From Xanthobacter flavus (GTDB taxonomy: Bacteria > Pseudomonadota > Alphaproteobacteria > Rhizobiales > Xanthobacteraceae), in assembly GCF_017875275.1 (NCBI RefSeq), contig NZ_JAGGML010000001.1, positions 3,927,001-3,991,000 on the forward strand: a stretch of 64,000 nucleotides of DNA, read 5' to 3'. Below, one piece after another: positions 42,012-50,738 of this stretch (positions are counted from its first letter, which is position 1; each line of letters begins with the position of its first letter). The position numbers were made by a program, and so were the translations under genes. Under the pieces are notes generated by a model. It was not told the DNA's origin. It worked only from the letters and a program-made list of their open reading frames with translations, and made no database searches.

Positions 42012-43619
42012 ATGATGAGCACCTATAGCTATCCGAAGTTCGCCTACCGCATCTCGGCCGAGCAGCAAGCCGGCCGGCTCGCGCGCCATCCGGTGGTGGT
42101 GATTGGTGCCGGCCCGGTGGGCCTCACAGCCGCCCTCGATTTCGCCAGCCGCGGCATTCCCACCGTGGTGCTGGACGACAACGACACCGTCTCCATCGGC
42201 TCGCGGGCCGTGTGCTACGCCAAGCGCCCGCTGGAGATCTGGGACCGGCTCGGCTGCGCCGCGGCCATGGTCGAGAAGGGCATCTCCTGGCGGATCGGCA
42301 AGGTCTTCTTCGAGGAAGACCTGCGCTACCAGTTCGATCTTCTCCCCGAGCCGGACCACAAGATGCCGGCCATGATCAATCTCCAGCAATATTACCTCGA
42401 GGAATATCTGGTGGAGACCTGCGCGGCCTCGCCCCTTGTGGACCTGCGCTGGAAGCACAAGCTCATCTCCCTCCACCAGGACGCCGATGTGGTCACGCTG
42501 ACGGTGGAGACGCCGGACGGCGTGTTCACCCTGGAAGCCGAATGGGTGGTGGCCTGCGACGGCGCCAATTCCGACACCCGCCGCATGGTGGGCGCCGAAT
42601 TCACCGGGCAGGCCTTCATGGACCGCTTCCTCATCGCCGATGTGGTTATGAAGGCGGAATTCCCCACCGAGCGCTGGTTCTGGTTCGATCCGCCCTTCCA
42701 TCGCAACCAGTCGGTCCTGCTGCACCGGCAGGCGGACGATGTATGGCGCATCGACTTCCAGCTCGGCTGGGAGGCCGATCCGGTGGAGGAGAAGAAGCCG
42801 GAGAACATCATTCGCCGCGTGAAGGCCATGCTGGGGCCGCAGGCGGACTTCGAGCTGGAGTGGGCTTCGGTCTACCAGTTCGCCTGCCGGCGCATCGACA
42901 AGTTCCGCTATGGCCGCGTGATCTTCGCCGGCGATGCCGCCCACCAGGTCTCGCCCTTCGGCGCGCGGGGCGCCAATTCGGGCGTTCAGGACGTGGATAA
43001 TCTCGGCTGGAAGCTGAAGCTGGTGCTGGACGGCCTCGCCCCCGAGCGCCTCCTCGACACCTATCACGACGAGCGGGCGCTGGCGGCGGACGACAATATC
43101 GCCCATTCCACCCGCTCCACCGACTTCATCACCCCCAAGACCGCCATGAGCCGGCGCTTTCGCAATGCCGTGCTGGAGCTTGCGGGCGCGCACCCCTTCG
43201 CCCGGCCGCTGATGAATTCCGGCCGGCTCTCTATGCCGACGCCCTATCTCCATTCCGTGCTGAACACGCCGGACGCGGACGCCTTCGCCGGCCTCATGCT
43301 GCCGGGAACCGCCTGCGCCGATGCGCCGGTGGAGGTGGACGGGCGCGCTGGCTGGCTGCTGCCGCTGCTGGGCCAGGGCTTCACGGTGCTCACCTTCGGC
43401 GAGGCGCCGGTGTCCGCGATCGAGGCCGGGGCCATTCGCGCGGGCGTGCTCCGGGTCGGCCATGACCTTCTGGATGTGAAGGGGCTGCTCGCCGACCGCT
43501 ACGATGCGGCTCCCGGCACCACCTATCTGATCCGGCCGGACCAGCATGTCGCGGCGCGCTGGCGCACCTTCGACCCCGAGAAGATCACGGCGGCCCTGCG
43601 CCGCGCCATTGCCGCCTGA
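42012..43619 (+). CDS. FAD-dependent aromatic hydroxylase (class A flavoprotein monooxygenase)
   Basis: A 535-residue flavin monooxygenase of the PheA/MhpA type. The FAD motif VVVIGAGPVGLTAALDFASR is near residue 30, the DG motif is WVVACDGANSDTRR, and the second FAD motif is VIFAGDAAHQVSPFGARG followed by NSGVQDVDNLGWKL. A thioredoxin-like C-terminal domain completes the length. Such enzymes hydroxylate phenols using NAD(P)H. Next to the homogentisate genes and followed by a small protein, it may be the 3-hydroxyphenylacetate 6-hydroxylase large component (MhaA of Pseudomonas putida U), which makes homogentisate. That function is inferred from position only. Confidence 0.87.
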   Translation: MMSTYSYPKFAYRISAEQQAGRLARHPVVVIGAGPVGLTAALDFASRGIPTVVLDDNDTVSIGSRAVCYAKRPLEIWDRLGCAAAMVEKGISWRIGKVFFEEDLRYQFDLLPEPDHKMPAMINLQQYYLEEYLVETCAASPLVDLRWKHKLISLHQDADVVTLTVETPDGVFTLEAEWVVACDGANSDTRRMVGAEFTGQAFMDRFLIADVVMKAEFPTERWFWFDPPFHRNQSVLLHRQADDVWRIDFQLGWEADPVEEKKPENIIRRVKAMLGPQADFELEWASVYQFACRRIDKFRYGRVIFAGDAAHQVSPFGARGANSGVQDVDNLGWKLKLVLDGLAPERLLDTYHDERALAADDNIAHSTRSTDFITPKTAMSRRFRNAVLELAGAHPFARPLMNSGRLSMPTPYLHSVLNTPDADAFAGLMLPGTACADAPVEVDGRAGWLLPLLGQGFTVLTFGEAPVSAIEAGAIRAGVLRVGHDLLDVKGLLADRYDAAPGTTYLIRPDQHVAARWRTFDPEKITAALRRAIAA

Positions 43620-43628
43620 GGAGCACCC

Positions 43629-43850
43629 ATGCTGGATCACACCACCCGCGCCGGCCACGGCGGGCCCCGCCTCGTCCTCACCCCCAACATTCCCGACCCG
43701 GACGGCTTCTATGAGGAGCTGATTGAGCGCCAGCGCCACCTCACGGAGGAGGAGGCGCAGGACATGAATTGCCGCCTCATCCTCATCCTCGCCAACCATA
43801 TCGGCGTGCGGACAGTGCTGAGCGAAGCCCTGACGGCGGCGACGGCGTAG
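43629..43850 (+). CDS. Small DUF2783-type protein (possible hydroxylase partner)
   Basis: A 73-residue protein with LTPNIPDPDGFYEELIERQR and LTEEEAQDMNCRLILILANH, matching my recollection of DUF2783 proteins that sit beside flavin monooxygenases. It starts 9 bases after the monooxygenase stop with GAGGAG before the ATG region. The 3-hydroxyphenylacetate hydroxylase of P. putida U has a small coupling protein (MhaB); this gene could be its counterpart. The link is by size and position, not by a motif I can show to be catalytic. Confidence 0.7.
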   Translation: MLDHTTRAGHGGPRLVLTPNIPDPDGFYEELIERQRHLTEEEAQDMNCRLILILANHIGVRTVLSEALTAATA

Positions 43851-44269
43851 GTTAATCCCTGCAGACGAGATCCTCTGCCGTGGAATGTGAACCGGCATAG
43901 GTCTCGCGGCGTCGACGGTAAGCCGGCCCGACGTCATGACGCCAGCATCAGCACCGTCAATAGTCCTGGTGGCGGCGAGACTGCTGTCGAGGGCAATGCG
44001 ATGATTTCCCTCGACAGCTCCCGTCTGTCCATCCCGCTTTGCTCGGTGCATGATCACGCCGAGGAACGTGCGGAATTCAGGGCGCCATCCGAGATGACGA
44101 TCAATCGTAGCCGCTTGCCGCCTAAAGTGGAGATGTCCGGGCGGCGAGAGATGGCGGGCTTCTCATTCTCCATCATGATGCGCATTCGGGCGATTTGGTC
44201 AGTCACGCCGCCATGCTCACGGGCGCCCTATCGATTGTCCAGTCCAGGGCATAGGGAAGCTATCCGGCC
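43851..44269. other. Non-coding junction before the integrase
   Basis: About 420 bases without a recognised gene. Frames in this stretch have no start or family resemblance. It is the border between the homogentisate cluster and the integrase, and a place to expect an attachment-site half, but no tRNA or clear direct repeat was seen by eye. Confidence 0.4.
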
Positions 44270-45628
44270 TCATGCGGCGACATGCTCGCATTCAGCATGT
44301 TCCGCCTCCTCATCGCCGGCCACCCTGCGGAGAAACCGGGCCAACGCTGCTTTCCGGGAGCCGCGATCGAGCGCATAGGCGGTCTGTTTGAACTCAATTC
44401 CGTCGAGAAGTCCCTGGATGTAGCCGGAGATGGTGTCTGCGGCCATGATCAGAGCTGTGTCGAGCGTATGGATGTAGTTGCTGGTGACCGATCCCTTCGC
44501 ATGGCCGACCAGGGCGGCGATGGTGACCTCGGTGAAACCGAGATCGTTCGCAACGCTGGCGAAGCTGTGGCGGAGGATGTGAGGGGTGACATCGGCTAAG
44601 GGCGAGTTGGCGAAGATCTTCCTCCAGTGATTGGGGAAGCTGCCGAATGCGCTCTCGCCGCTCCGGCCGGGGAAGACGTAATCTCCGATCGCCTCTTTCC
44701 GACGCTTCTCCAGATATTCCACCACGGGCAGCCCGATGGGCCGAACGGAGCTTCCCTCCTTGCTGTCGGTCAGACGGAGACAGCTCGAATTCGTATCGAC
44801 TTCTGTCCATCGCAGCGTGACCATCTCCATGCGACGGCACCCGGTTTGGGCGATCTGGCGGATGATCTCGACCGACATCCGGTAGTTCTCGTTCTTGGAA
44901 GCCGTCTTGAGCAGGTCGCCGAGGACGCGATATTCGGCTTCGCTCAGCCGCCGGGCTCGGACATTGTCCTTCGGCCGCCGCACACCGTGCGCCGGATTCG
45001 TCTCGATGATCCCGGCTTCGACCGCATAAGTGAGGATTCCGCCAAGCAGGCCGATTGTACGCGTGGCAGTGCCGGCACCGCCTTTCACGATGGACTTGCC
45101 GCGCAGGTCCTTCGTTTTGACGGTGAGGCGCGTCTTCCCCGCCATGATGTCCTTCATGGCCTTCGTGATGTCTGCTTTCGTAAGGTCCCTGACGCGACGC
45201 GAGCCGAGGAGGGGAACGATATGACGGTGGATGCGGCCAAGATCAGAGGCGATCGTGCTGTGCTTCTTGGGGCGCCCACCCTTTCCGAGGATCAGCCCTC
45301 CTTGCAGGTCAGTCAGATAGAGATCGCAGAGTTCTTTGACCGTAAGCGCTTTGCGATCCAGCAGCCGCTCTTCGGCCGGGTCGTCGCCTTGCGCGATCCG
45401 GCCCAATTGCGCCTTGGCTTCCTGGCGCGCGCGTTCCGGCGTCCACACTCCGTGCAGCCCGATCGTGAACCGGCGCGATCGGCCAGCCGACCGATACTGC
45501 AGGACGTAGCTTCGCTTTCCGGACGTGAAAACCCGGAGGCCAAAGCCAGGGAGCTCATCGTCCCAGATCACGTAATCCTTGGCGCCGGCTTCCGCGGCAT
45601 CGACGGTCCTTTTGGTGAGCTTAGCCAT
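44270..45628 (-). CDS. Tyrosine-type site-specific integrase (DUF4102/phage integrase)
   Basis: A 452-residue integrase of the type carried by genomic islands. The N-terminal arm-binding domain has GFGLRVFTSGKRSYVLQYRS and RRFTIGLHG near residue 55, followed by a core-binding domain and the catalytic domain. The tyrosine recombinase residues are R265 (QTGCRRMEM), H350 and R353 (TPHILRHSF), H376 (GHAKGS) and Y385 (SNYIHT). The ATG at 45628 is used; the longer frame to 46042 crosses non-coding DNA. It appears intact. Such integrases usually lie beside the tRNA they use, but none is visible in this window. Confidence 0.93.
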   Translation of the reverse strand: MAKLTKRTVDAAEAGAKDYVIWDDELPGFGLRVFTSGKRSYVLQYRSAGRSRRFTIGLHGVWTPERARQEAKAQLGRIAQGDDPAEERLLDRKALTVKELCDLYLTDLQGGLILGKGGRPKKHSTIASDLGRIHRHIVPLLGSRRVRDLTKADITKAMKDIMAGKTRLTVKTKDLRGKSIVKGGAGTATRTIGLLGGILTYAVEAGIIETNPAHGVRRPKDNVRARRLSEAEYRVLGDLLKTASKNENYRMSVEIIRQIAQTGCRRMEMVTLRWTEVDTNSSCLRLTDSKEGSSVRPIGLPVVEYLEKRRKEAIGDYVFPGRSGESAFGSFPNHWRKIFANSPLADVTPHILRHSFASVANDLGFTEVTIAALVGHAKGSVTSNYIHTLDTALIMAADTISGYIQGLLDGIEFKQTAYALDRGSRKAALARFLRRVAGDEEAEHAECEHVAA

Positions 45629-46058
45629 GGGGTTTCTCCGCCCTGATCGCTTCGTCTCGCGTGAGCGCCAGTAAGCAGCAGGAAGAAAGTGGTGGCGGAG
45701 AGAAGGATAGTCTCGGCTAGGGTGCGCTACACAATATTTTTCAGTAACAGTATGATATCGCATTTCTTCGCGCTCCATCGTAAATTCGACGGAGCTACTA
45801 GTAGTCCCTCCGAAGGCGGAGGCCGCACGTTGCAATCGTGTCTGGTGCGCCATCGCAATTAGAAGTTGCTTTGGTATTTGCGCGGAAGTCGCGCTTTTCC
45901 ATCCTGTCGCTGGAAGCCCATCGACCGCCTTGGCAAGACCGGGGCGCGGCTCCCGCCTGGATCTGAATCTCGCCTTCTCCAAAATTCGACGGTCTATGAG
46001 ACGCTCGGCTGGGCGACCATGCTTCCACAGCGTTGGGGTCAATGCCCCAGACAGGGGT
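45629..46058. other. Non-coding region upstream of the integrase, with IS relics
   Basis: AT-rich upstream part (promoter for the integrase is expected near 45720-45780, where CTGAAAAATATTGTG lies on the minus strand) followed by sequence with short GGGGTCA repeats at 46036-46060 that belong to the inner part of the IS21-type end. No gene or tRNA recognised. Confidence 0.4.
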
Positions 46059-46105
46059 CAATATTCGGCGCCGATATGGGGTCAGGTTTCCGTGCCGATT
46101 GACAC
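46059..46105. repeat. IS21-type terminal sequence, copy B
   Basis: The same 47-base end as at 16704-16750, in the same orientation (42 of 47 identical). Short GGGGTCA repeats continue on its inner side (46036-46060), as in IS21 ends with several transposase sites. The DNA to 46312 holds no gene. The two copies bracket about 29.3 kb. Confidence 0.6.
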
Positions 46106-46312
46106 TCCGCCGCCTGGCGGTGGCTCATCCCGCCCGCCACCGCGGCAAGAACACGGACCCGAAGATCAAACGACAGAGCCTTCACCATCCCTGCCGGCCT
46201 CCTCCTCCGGCAGGCAGCTTGAATCAGTTCCGGCGTGATCTGGAAATCTCTGCTGATTCATGATGATCGGCTTCGCTCTAAGTGAATAACCGCGGCATTT
46301 TCATCGCGGGGC

Positions 46313-47293
46313 TTACTCGGCTGCGGCTTGCGAGGTGACGTTGGTATCGTCGAGGGGCTCCACAAGTGAGACACCCTGCCATTTTCCAGTCGTCACGAGA
46401 ATATTCACTGTATCGTGCAGTTCAAGTGCGACGGCCGACGCCGCTGGAGACAATAGGTCCCTAGATATCGAGTAGAGATAGTTTCGGCGATTGAGTGTCG
46501 CATCGGCGATGCGTATAGCGCGCCAGTTTCGGCCATGCTCGCCTTCATGATGCAGCGCAGACATCGGCTTAATGGTGACGCCCATGCCGTCATAGACGCA
46601 TTTCATCAGGAGTGTGAGCGAGTCGATCTCAGCGACGACATGCGGGGTGAGATCGCGGCGATCGAATTCCGCAACGATGCGGCGCCGCAGTCCGTGTGTG
46701 CCGGTCGGCAGAATGAGCGGCAATTTGGCGACATCATTGACCGAGATACTGACCTGGTCTTCCGGCACATGGCTGCTGTGCCGCGGCAAAAGAAGAAATA
46801 ACTCCTCATCCAGCAACGGAATCGCATCGAGCTTGGACGAAACGTCGCTTGTGAAAAGAATCGCAAGATCAAGCTGTCCGAGCCGCATCATCTGCGCGAT
46901 ATGCCCGCTCATGCCCTCAACCACATTGAGCAGGACGCCCGGGTACTTTTCATGGATGCACCGCATCAGCGGCAGGCCCAGAGCAACCAGTGTTGTCGAT
47001 GGAAGTCCGAGCGAGACCATGCCGCGGACGGCACCTGTGTCCTGGCGCGCAATCGACAGGGCCTGGTCAAGCTGGCGCAACATGAAGCGCGCGTGGTGAT
47101 AGAGCGCGAGCCCGTTTTCGGTTGGGGTGACGCCGCGCGCGGAGCGAATCAGCAGCGGCTTGCCGACTTCATCCTCCAGCTTGGCAAGCTGCTGGCTTAG
47201 CGCTGGCTGAGCCACGAACAGGCAACGCGATGCCTTTGACAGGCTGCCGCTTTCGACGATCTGGGCAAAGTACCGCAGCTGGCGCAGATCCAT
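46313..47293 (-). CDS. LysR family transcriptional regulator
   Basis: A 326-residue LysR-type regulator. The helix-turn-helix is MDLRQLRYFAQIVESGSLSK through LFVAQPALSQQLAKLEDEVG, and the effector domain has GMVSLGLPSTTLVALGLPLM and LDLAILFTSDVSSKLD. This is close in style to the nitrogen-assimilation/Cbl-like and catabolic LysR proteins. The ATG at 47293 is the family start. It is divergent from the aldehyde dehydrogenase gene and is the likely activator of the operon from 47428 to about 61.3 kb. It seems intact. Confidence 0.9.
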   Translation of the reverse strand: MDLRQLRYFAQIVESGSLSKASRCLFVAQPALSQQLAKLEDEVGKPLLIRSARGVTPTENGLALYHHARFMLRQLDQALSIARQDTGAVRGMVSLGLPSTTLVALGLPLMRCIHEKYPGVLLNVVEGMSGHIAQMMRLGQLDLAILFTSDVSSKLDAIPLLDEELFLLLPRHSSHVPEDQVSISVNDVAKLPLILPTGTHGLRRRIVAEFDRRDLTPHVVAEIDSLTLLMKCVYDGMGVTIKPMSALHHEGEHGRNWRAIRIADATLNRRNYLYSISRDLLSPAASAVALELHDTVNILVTTGKWQGVSLVEPLDDTNVTSQAAAE

Positions 47294-47332
47294 GGGGCAC
47301 CGGGCATATGAGGAGTTTGGCCAAGGGATATA

Positions 47333-47350
47333 GGTGCTGCTTATAGCACC
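47333..47350. promoter_or_regulatory. Dyad in LysR/aldehyde dehydrogenase promoter
   Basis: GGTGCT-GCTTAT-AGCACC is a perfect 6-base inverted repeat in the 134-base gap between the LysR start (47293) and the dehydrogenase start (47428). A second short hairpin, CGGCT-CTA-AGCCG, lies at 47384-47396. The first is a candidate LysR site, although the spacing is not the classical T-N11-A. Confidence 0.4.
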
Positions 47351-47427
47351 CAATGTAAATCGGTATTTTCGCTTATGCCCAATCGGCTCTAAGCCGCAAA
47401 GGAACGAGAAAACGGGGAGTTGAAGCA

Positions 47428-48879
47428 ATGGCAGATGCCGCGGCGCCGCAAATTACGGCCGCTTTGCCTGCCTGCCGGCTGTTGATCGGCGGCCAGTGGA
47501 CGAAAGGAGCGTCCGCTGCGGCCGTGATGGACAAGTTCCGCCTTGAGCCGTGCATGTATGCTCAACTGCCGTCACGCCAGCAGGTGTCAGATTGCGTTGC
47601 CGCAGCCGATGCCGCCTTTCAGGCCAGCACTCTGACTCCCTATGCGCGCGGTGCCATCCTCGATCGTGCCGCCGCGTTGATCGAGCAGCGGGCGGAAGAG
47701 CTTGCCGACGCACTGGGCAAGGAGGCGGGCTTCCCGCGCCGCGACGCCCTGGGCGAGGTCCGGCGCACGGTGGTCACATTCGGGCTCTCCGCCGAGGAAG
47801 CCCGCAACTTTCGCGGCCAAACGGTTCCCATCGAAGGCGCGGCCGGCCAGGCCGGACGGCTCGGCTTCACCCTGCGCGTGCCGCTCGGGGTCATCTGCGC
47901 CATCACGCCGTTCAACGCGCCGTTGAACACGGTCGCCCACAAGGTCGGCCCCGCGCTGGCCGCCGGCAATGCGATGGTCCTGAAGCCATCGCTGCATACG
48001 CCCATGTCGTCCTGCATCATGGCCGAGTGTCTCCTCGAAGCGGGACTTCCCTCGGGCTTGATGTCGGTCCTCCATGGGGATGCCGAAGTCGCGCAATGGC
48101 TGCTCCAGGAGCCGCTGGTGCGCTTCTACGCCTTTACTGGCAGCACCGAGGTGGGGCGGTCGATCCAGGCGGCCGCCGGCTTGCGGCGCACGCAGATGGA
48201 ACTCGGTTCGATCGCCCATTGCATTCTCTGCGAGGACGCCGATCTCGACGTCGCGCTGCCGAAGGTGATCAACGCCAGCTATCGCAAGGCCGGGCAGGTC
48301 TGCACCTCGATCCAGCTCCTGCTGGTGCAGCGGCCTCTGATGGCGCACGTGATCGATCGCCTGGTGCCGATGGTGAAGGCGCTGCCATACGGCGATCCGG
48401 CCGATGACAGGACGGTGGTCGGGCCAGTGATCAGCGAAGCATCGGCGCGGCGCATCGAAGCTTGGATCCGACACGCGGTCGATCACGGTGCGCGTCTCCT
48501 GGCGGGCGGCGAACGCGAGGGCGCCGTCGTTCCGCCGGCCCTGCTCACCGACGTCCAATCGAGCACGCCACTCGGCTGCCAGGAAGTGTTCGGACCCGTG
48601 CTTTGCGTCGCGCCGTTCGATTCGATGGACGAGGCGATCGCGCGCATCAATTCGACGCCGTTCGGCCTGGCCGCCGGCATCTTCACCAAGCGTATCGATG
48701 TTGCGATGCAGGCCGCCCTCAAGCTGCAGGTAGGCGGCGTCCACATCAACGAGACGCCGAGTTCTCGTGTCGACGTCATGCCCTATGGCGGCTCCAAGGA
48801 TAGCGGCTTCGGGCGGGAAGGCCCGCACTACGCGATCCGCGAGATGAGCGAAGAACGCATGATCACCATCTTGGCCTGA
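47428..48879 (+). CDS. Aldehyde dehydrogenase family protein
   Basis: A 483-residue NAD(P)-dependent aldehyde dehydrogenase. Seen are VICAITPFNAPLNTVAHKVG, FTGSTEVGRSI (Rossmann part), Glu in TQMELGSIAHCILC, the catalytic Cys in KAGQVCTSIQLLLV near residue 292 and the C-terminal PYGGSKDSGFGREGPHYAI. GGGGAG lies about 8 bases before the ATG. The Glu motif reads LGS instead of the usual LGG. It is the first gene of the operon, followed after 34 bases by the ThDP enzyme, so it probably oxidises the aldehyde made by that decarboxylase or lyase. Confidence 0.9.
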   Translation: MADAAAPQITAALPACRLLIGGQWTKGASAAAVMDKFRLEPCMYAQLPSRQQVSDCVAAADAAFQASTLTPYARGAILDRAAALIEQRAEELADALGKEAGFPRRDALGEVRRTVVTFGLSAEEARNFRGQTVPIEGAAGQAGRLGFTLRVPLGVICAITPFNAPLNTVAHKVGPALAAGNAMVLKPSLHTPMSSCIMAECLLEAGLPSGLMSVLHGDAEVAQWLLQEPLVRFYAFTGSTEVGRSIQAAAGLRRTQMELGSIAHCILCEDADLDVALPKVINASYRKAGQVCTSIQLLLVQRPLMAHVIDRLVPMVKALPYGDPADDRTVVGPVISEASARRIEAWIRHAVDHGARLLAGGEREGAVVPPALLTDVQSSTPLGCQEVFGPVLCVAPFDSMDEAIARINSTPFGLAAGIFTKRIDVAMQAALKLQVGGVHINETPSSRVDVMPYGGSKDSGFGREGPHYAIREMSEERMITILA

Positions 48880-48913
48880 GATGCTTGGCGACCAAGAACC
48901 ATAGGAAAAAATT

Positions 48914-50704
48914 ATGGCAAAAATGAAGGGTGGCGAAGTCATCGCCGAGTATCTTGTCAAGCAGAACGTGCCCTTCGTCTTTGGGATCTGCGGACACGGT
49001 AACGTCGGCATCCTGGACGCGCTGCACGCAGTCCGCGACAAGGTCAAGCTGGTGTCCCCGCGTCATGAGCAGTGCGCCGGGCATATGGCGGACGCATATT
49101 TCCGCGTGAAGCATCAACCCGTCGCCACGCTGACATCGACCGGGCCGGGGTCGGCCAACATGGTGATGTCGCTCGCGACGGCGCTGGCGGATTCCTCCAC
49201 CTTCATGGCCATCACCGCCAACGTGCCGACCTCCCAGGCCAATCGCGGGCCGTTCCAGGAGCTGTACGCGCATAACCAGGCCGACTTCGCCCAGGTTCTT
49301 CGCCCGGTGGTGAAGCGCTCGTTCCAGCCCAGCCGCGTCGACATGCTGCCCCTGGCACTGCGTCAGGGCTTCGATACCATGGTCACGGGCCGTCCCGGAC
49401 CGGTCAACCTCGACATCCCCTATAACGTTTTCCAGGAGGAAGACGACGTCGAGCTCCCGCCCCTGTCCCATGTGCATGGGGGGCATCGTCCCAGCGCCAG
49501 CGCGGACGATGTGGCGGCGGCTCTGGATCTCCTGTCGAGCGCGAAGCGTCCCGTCTTCTTCATTGGTCACGGTACGACGCTCGCGGAAGCGGGTCCCGAG
49601 ATCGCGGAATTGCAGCACAAGCTGGGCATCCCGGTCATCACGTCGCCGAATGGCATGGGTTGTGTTCCCGCCGATGACCCGCTGACGCTCGGCTTCATCG
49701 GTCGAAATGGGGCCTATCCGGCCAACCAGGCTGGCCGTTTCGCGGATCTGGTGATCTGCATTGGCACGCGCTTTGACGATCGCTCGTCCTCGAGCTGGCA
49801 TCCCGGCTATTCCTGGAACTTCCCGCACACGAAGCTGCTTCAGGTCGATATCGATCCGGCGGAGCTCGGCCGCAACTATCCGCCGACCCTCGGCATCATC
49901 GCCGACGCCAAGGCGTTCGCCGCCCAGATGATTGCCGCGCTGCCGGAGCATCCCGAGATCACCCGCGAAGCCTTTGCGCCATGGCGCGAGGACGTGGCGA
50001 AGTGGGTTGCCGAGTGGGAGGCGTTCGTGCGCCCCAATTTCAGTTCGGTGACGACGCCGATCCGGCCGGAGTATGTCGTCGGCGCGCTGCTCGACGTCCT
50101 GCCCGACGATGTCATCCTCTCGCTCGATTCCGGTGTGCACCACAATTGGTTCATGCAGTTCTGGAAGCCCACGCGCTCGCAGAGCATGCTGAACAGCTGG
50201 GGCTATTCGTCCATGGGCTTCGGCGTTTGCGGCATCCTTGGCGCGCAGCTGGCGGCGCCCGATCGTCCCTGCGTGGCGGTGGTCGGCGACGGCGGCTTCA
50301 TGATGGCGCCCTATGTGGTCGCCACGGCGGTCGAATATGATCTGCCCTGCATCTGGATCGTGTGGAACAACTTCGCCTGGGGCGCCATCCGCGACCTGCA
50401 GTACGGCCTGTTCGAAGGCCGCGAACTTGGCACCGCCTTCTACAAGGGCAACCAGGGCCCCGGCGGCGATCGTTACAATCCCGATTTTGCGGCCTGGGCG
50501 CGCGCCTGCGGCGCCGACGGCGTGACCGTCACTCGCAGCGAGGATCTGCGTGGCGCCGTCGAGGCGGCGATCAAGAATCGTCGCCCCTGTGTGATCGACG
50601 TGCATGTCGATGCGGAGGTGCGGCCGCCGTCGACCGGCACATGGGAACTGCCCCCCATCCCCTTCAAAGAACCAGTCTTCGGCAAACCCCACCGCACGAG
50701 CTGA
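48914..50704 (+). CDS. Thiamine diphosphate-dependent enzyme (acetolactate synthase/IolD-like)
   Basis: A 596-residue ThDP enzyme with the standard three domains: N-terminal PYR domain starting FVFGICGHGNVGILDALHAV with the catalytic Glu in SPRHEQCAGHMADAYFR near residue 52, a central domain, and the PP domain with the GDG-N motif VVGDGGFMM and WNNFAWGAIRD. The GHGNV segment recalls IolD, which cleaves the inositol-derived trihydroxycyclohexanedione, more than acetolactate synthase. It may decarboxylate a 2-oxo acid or hydrolyse a diketone. Placed between an aldehyde dehydrogenase and a transporter with isomerase and epimerase genes downstream, an IolD-like role in polyol or sugar-acid breakdown is reasonable but unproven. 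Confidence 0.85.
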   Translation: MAKMKGGEVIAEYLVKQNVPFVFGICGHGNVGILDALHAVRDKVKLVSPRHEQCAGHMADAYFRVKHQPVATLTSTGPGSANMVMSLATALADSSTFMAITANVPTSQANRGPFQELYAHNQADFAQVLRPVVKRSFQPSRVDMLPLALRQGFDTMVTGRPGPVNLDIPYNVFQEEDDVELPPLSHVHGGHRPSASADDVAAALDLLSSAKRPVFFIGHGTTLAEAGPEIAELQHKLGIPVITSPNGMGCVPADDPLTLGFIGRNGAYPANQAGRFADLVICIGTRFDDRSSSSWHPGYSWNFPHTKLLQVDIDPAELGRNYPPTLGIIADAKAFAAQMIAALPEHPEITREAFAPWREDVAKWVAEWEAFVRPNFSSVTTPIRPEYVVGALLDVLPDDVILSLDSGVHHNWFMQFWKPTRSQSMLNSWGYSSMGFGVCGILGAQLAAPDRPCVAVVGDGGFMMAPYVVATAVEYDLPCIWIVWNNFAWGAIRDLQYGLFEGRELGTAFYKGNQGPGGDRYNPDFAAWARACGADGVTVTRSEDLRGAVEAAIKNRRPCVIDVHVDAEVRPPSTGTWELPPIPFKEPVFGKPHRTS

Positions 50705-50738
50705 AGCAAAACACCAAATAATACGGGAGGAGAACAAC

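Noticed and set aside
41934-44057. 707-codon minus-strand open frame opposite the flavin monooxygenase
   Set aside because: It lies over a gene with clear domains and motifs, has arginine- and glycine-rich composition typical of GC-rich shadows, and has no recognisable family.
43851-46312. tRNA or obvious att repeats at the integrase
   Set aside because: No tRNA 3' end or long direct repeat was found by eye on either strand near the integrase.
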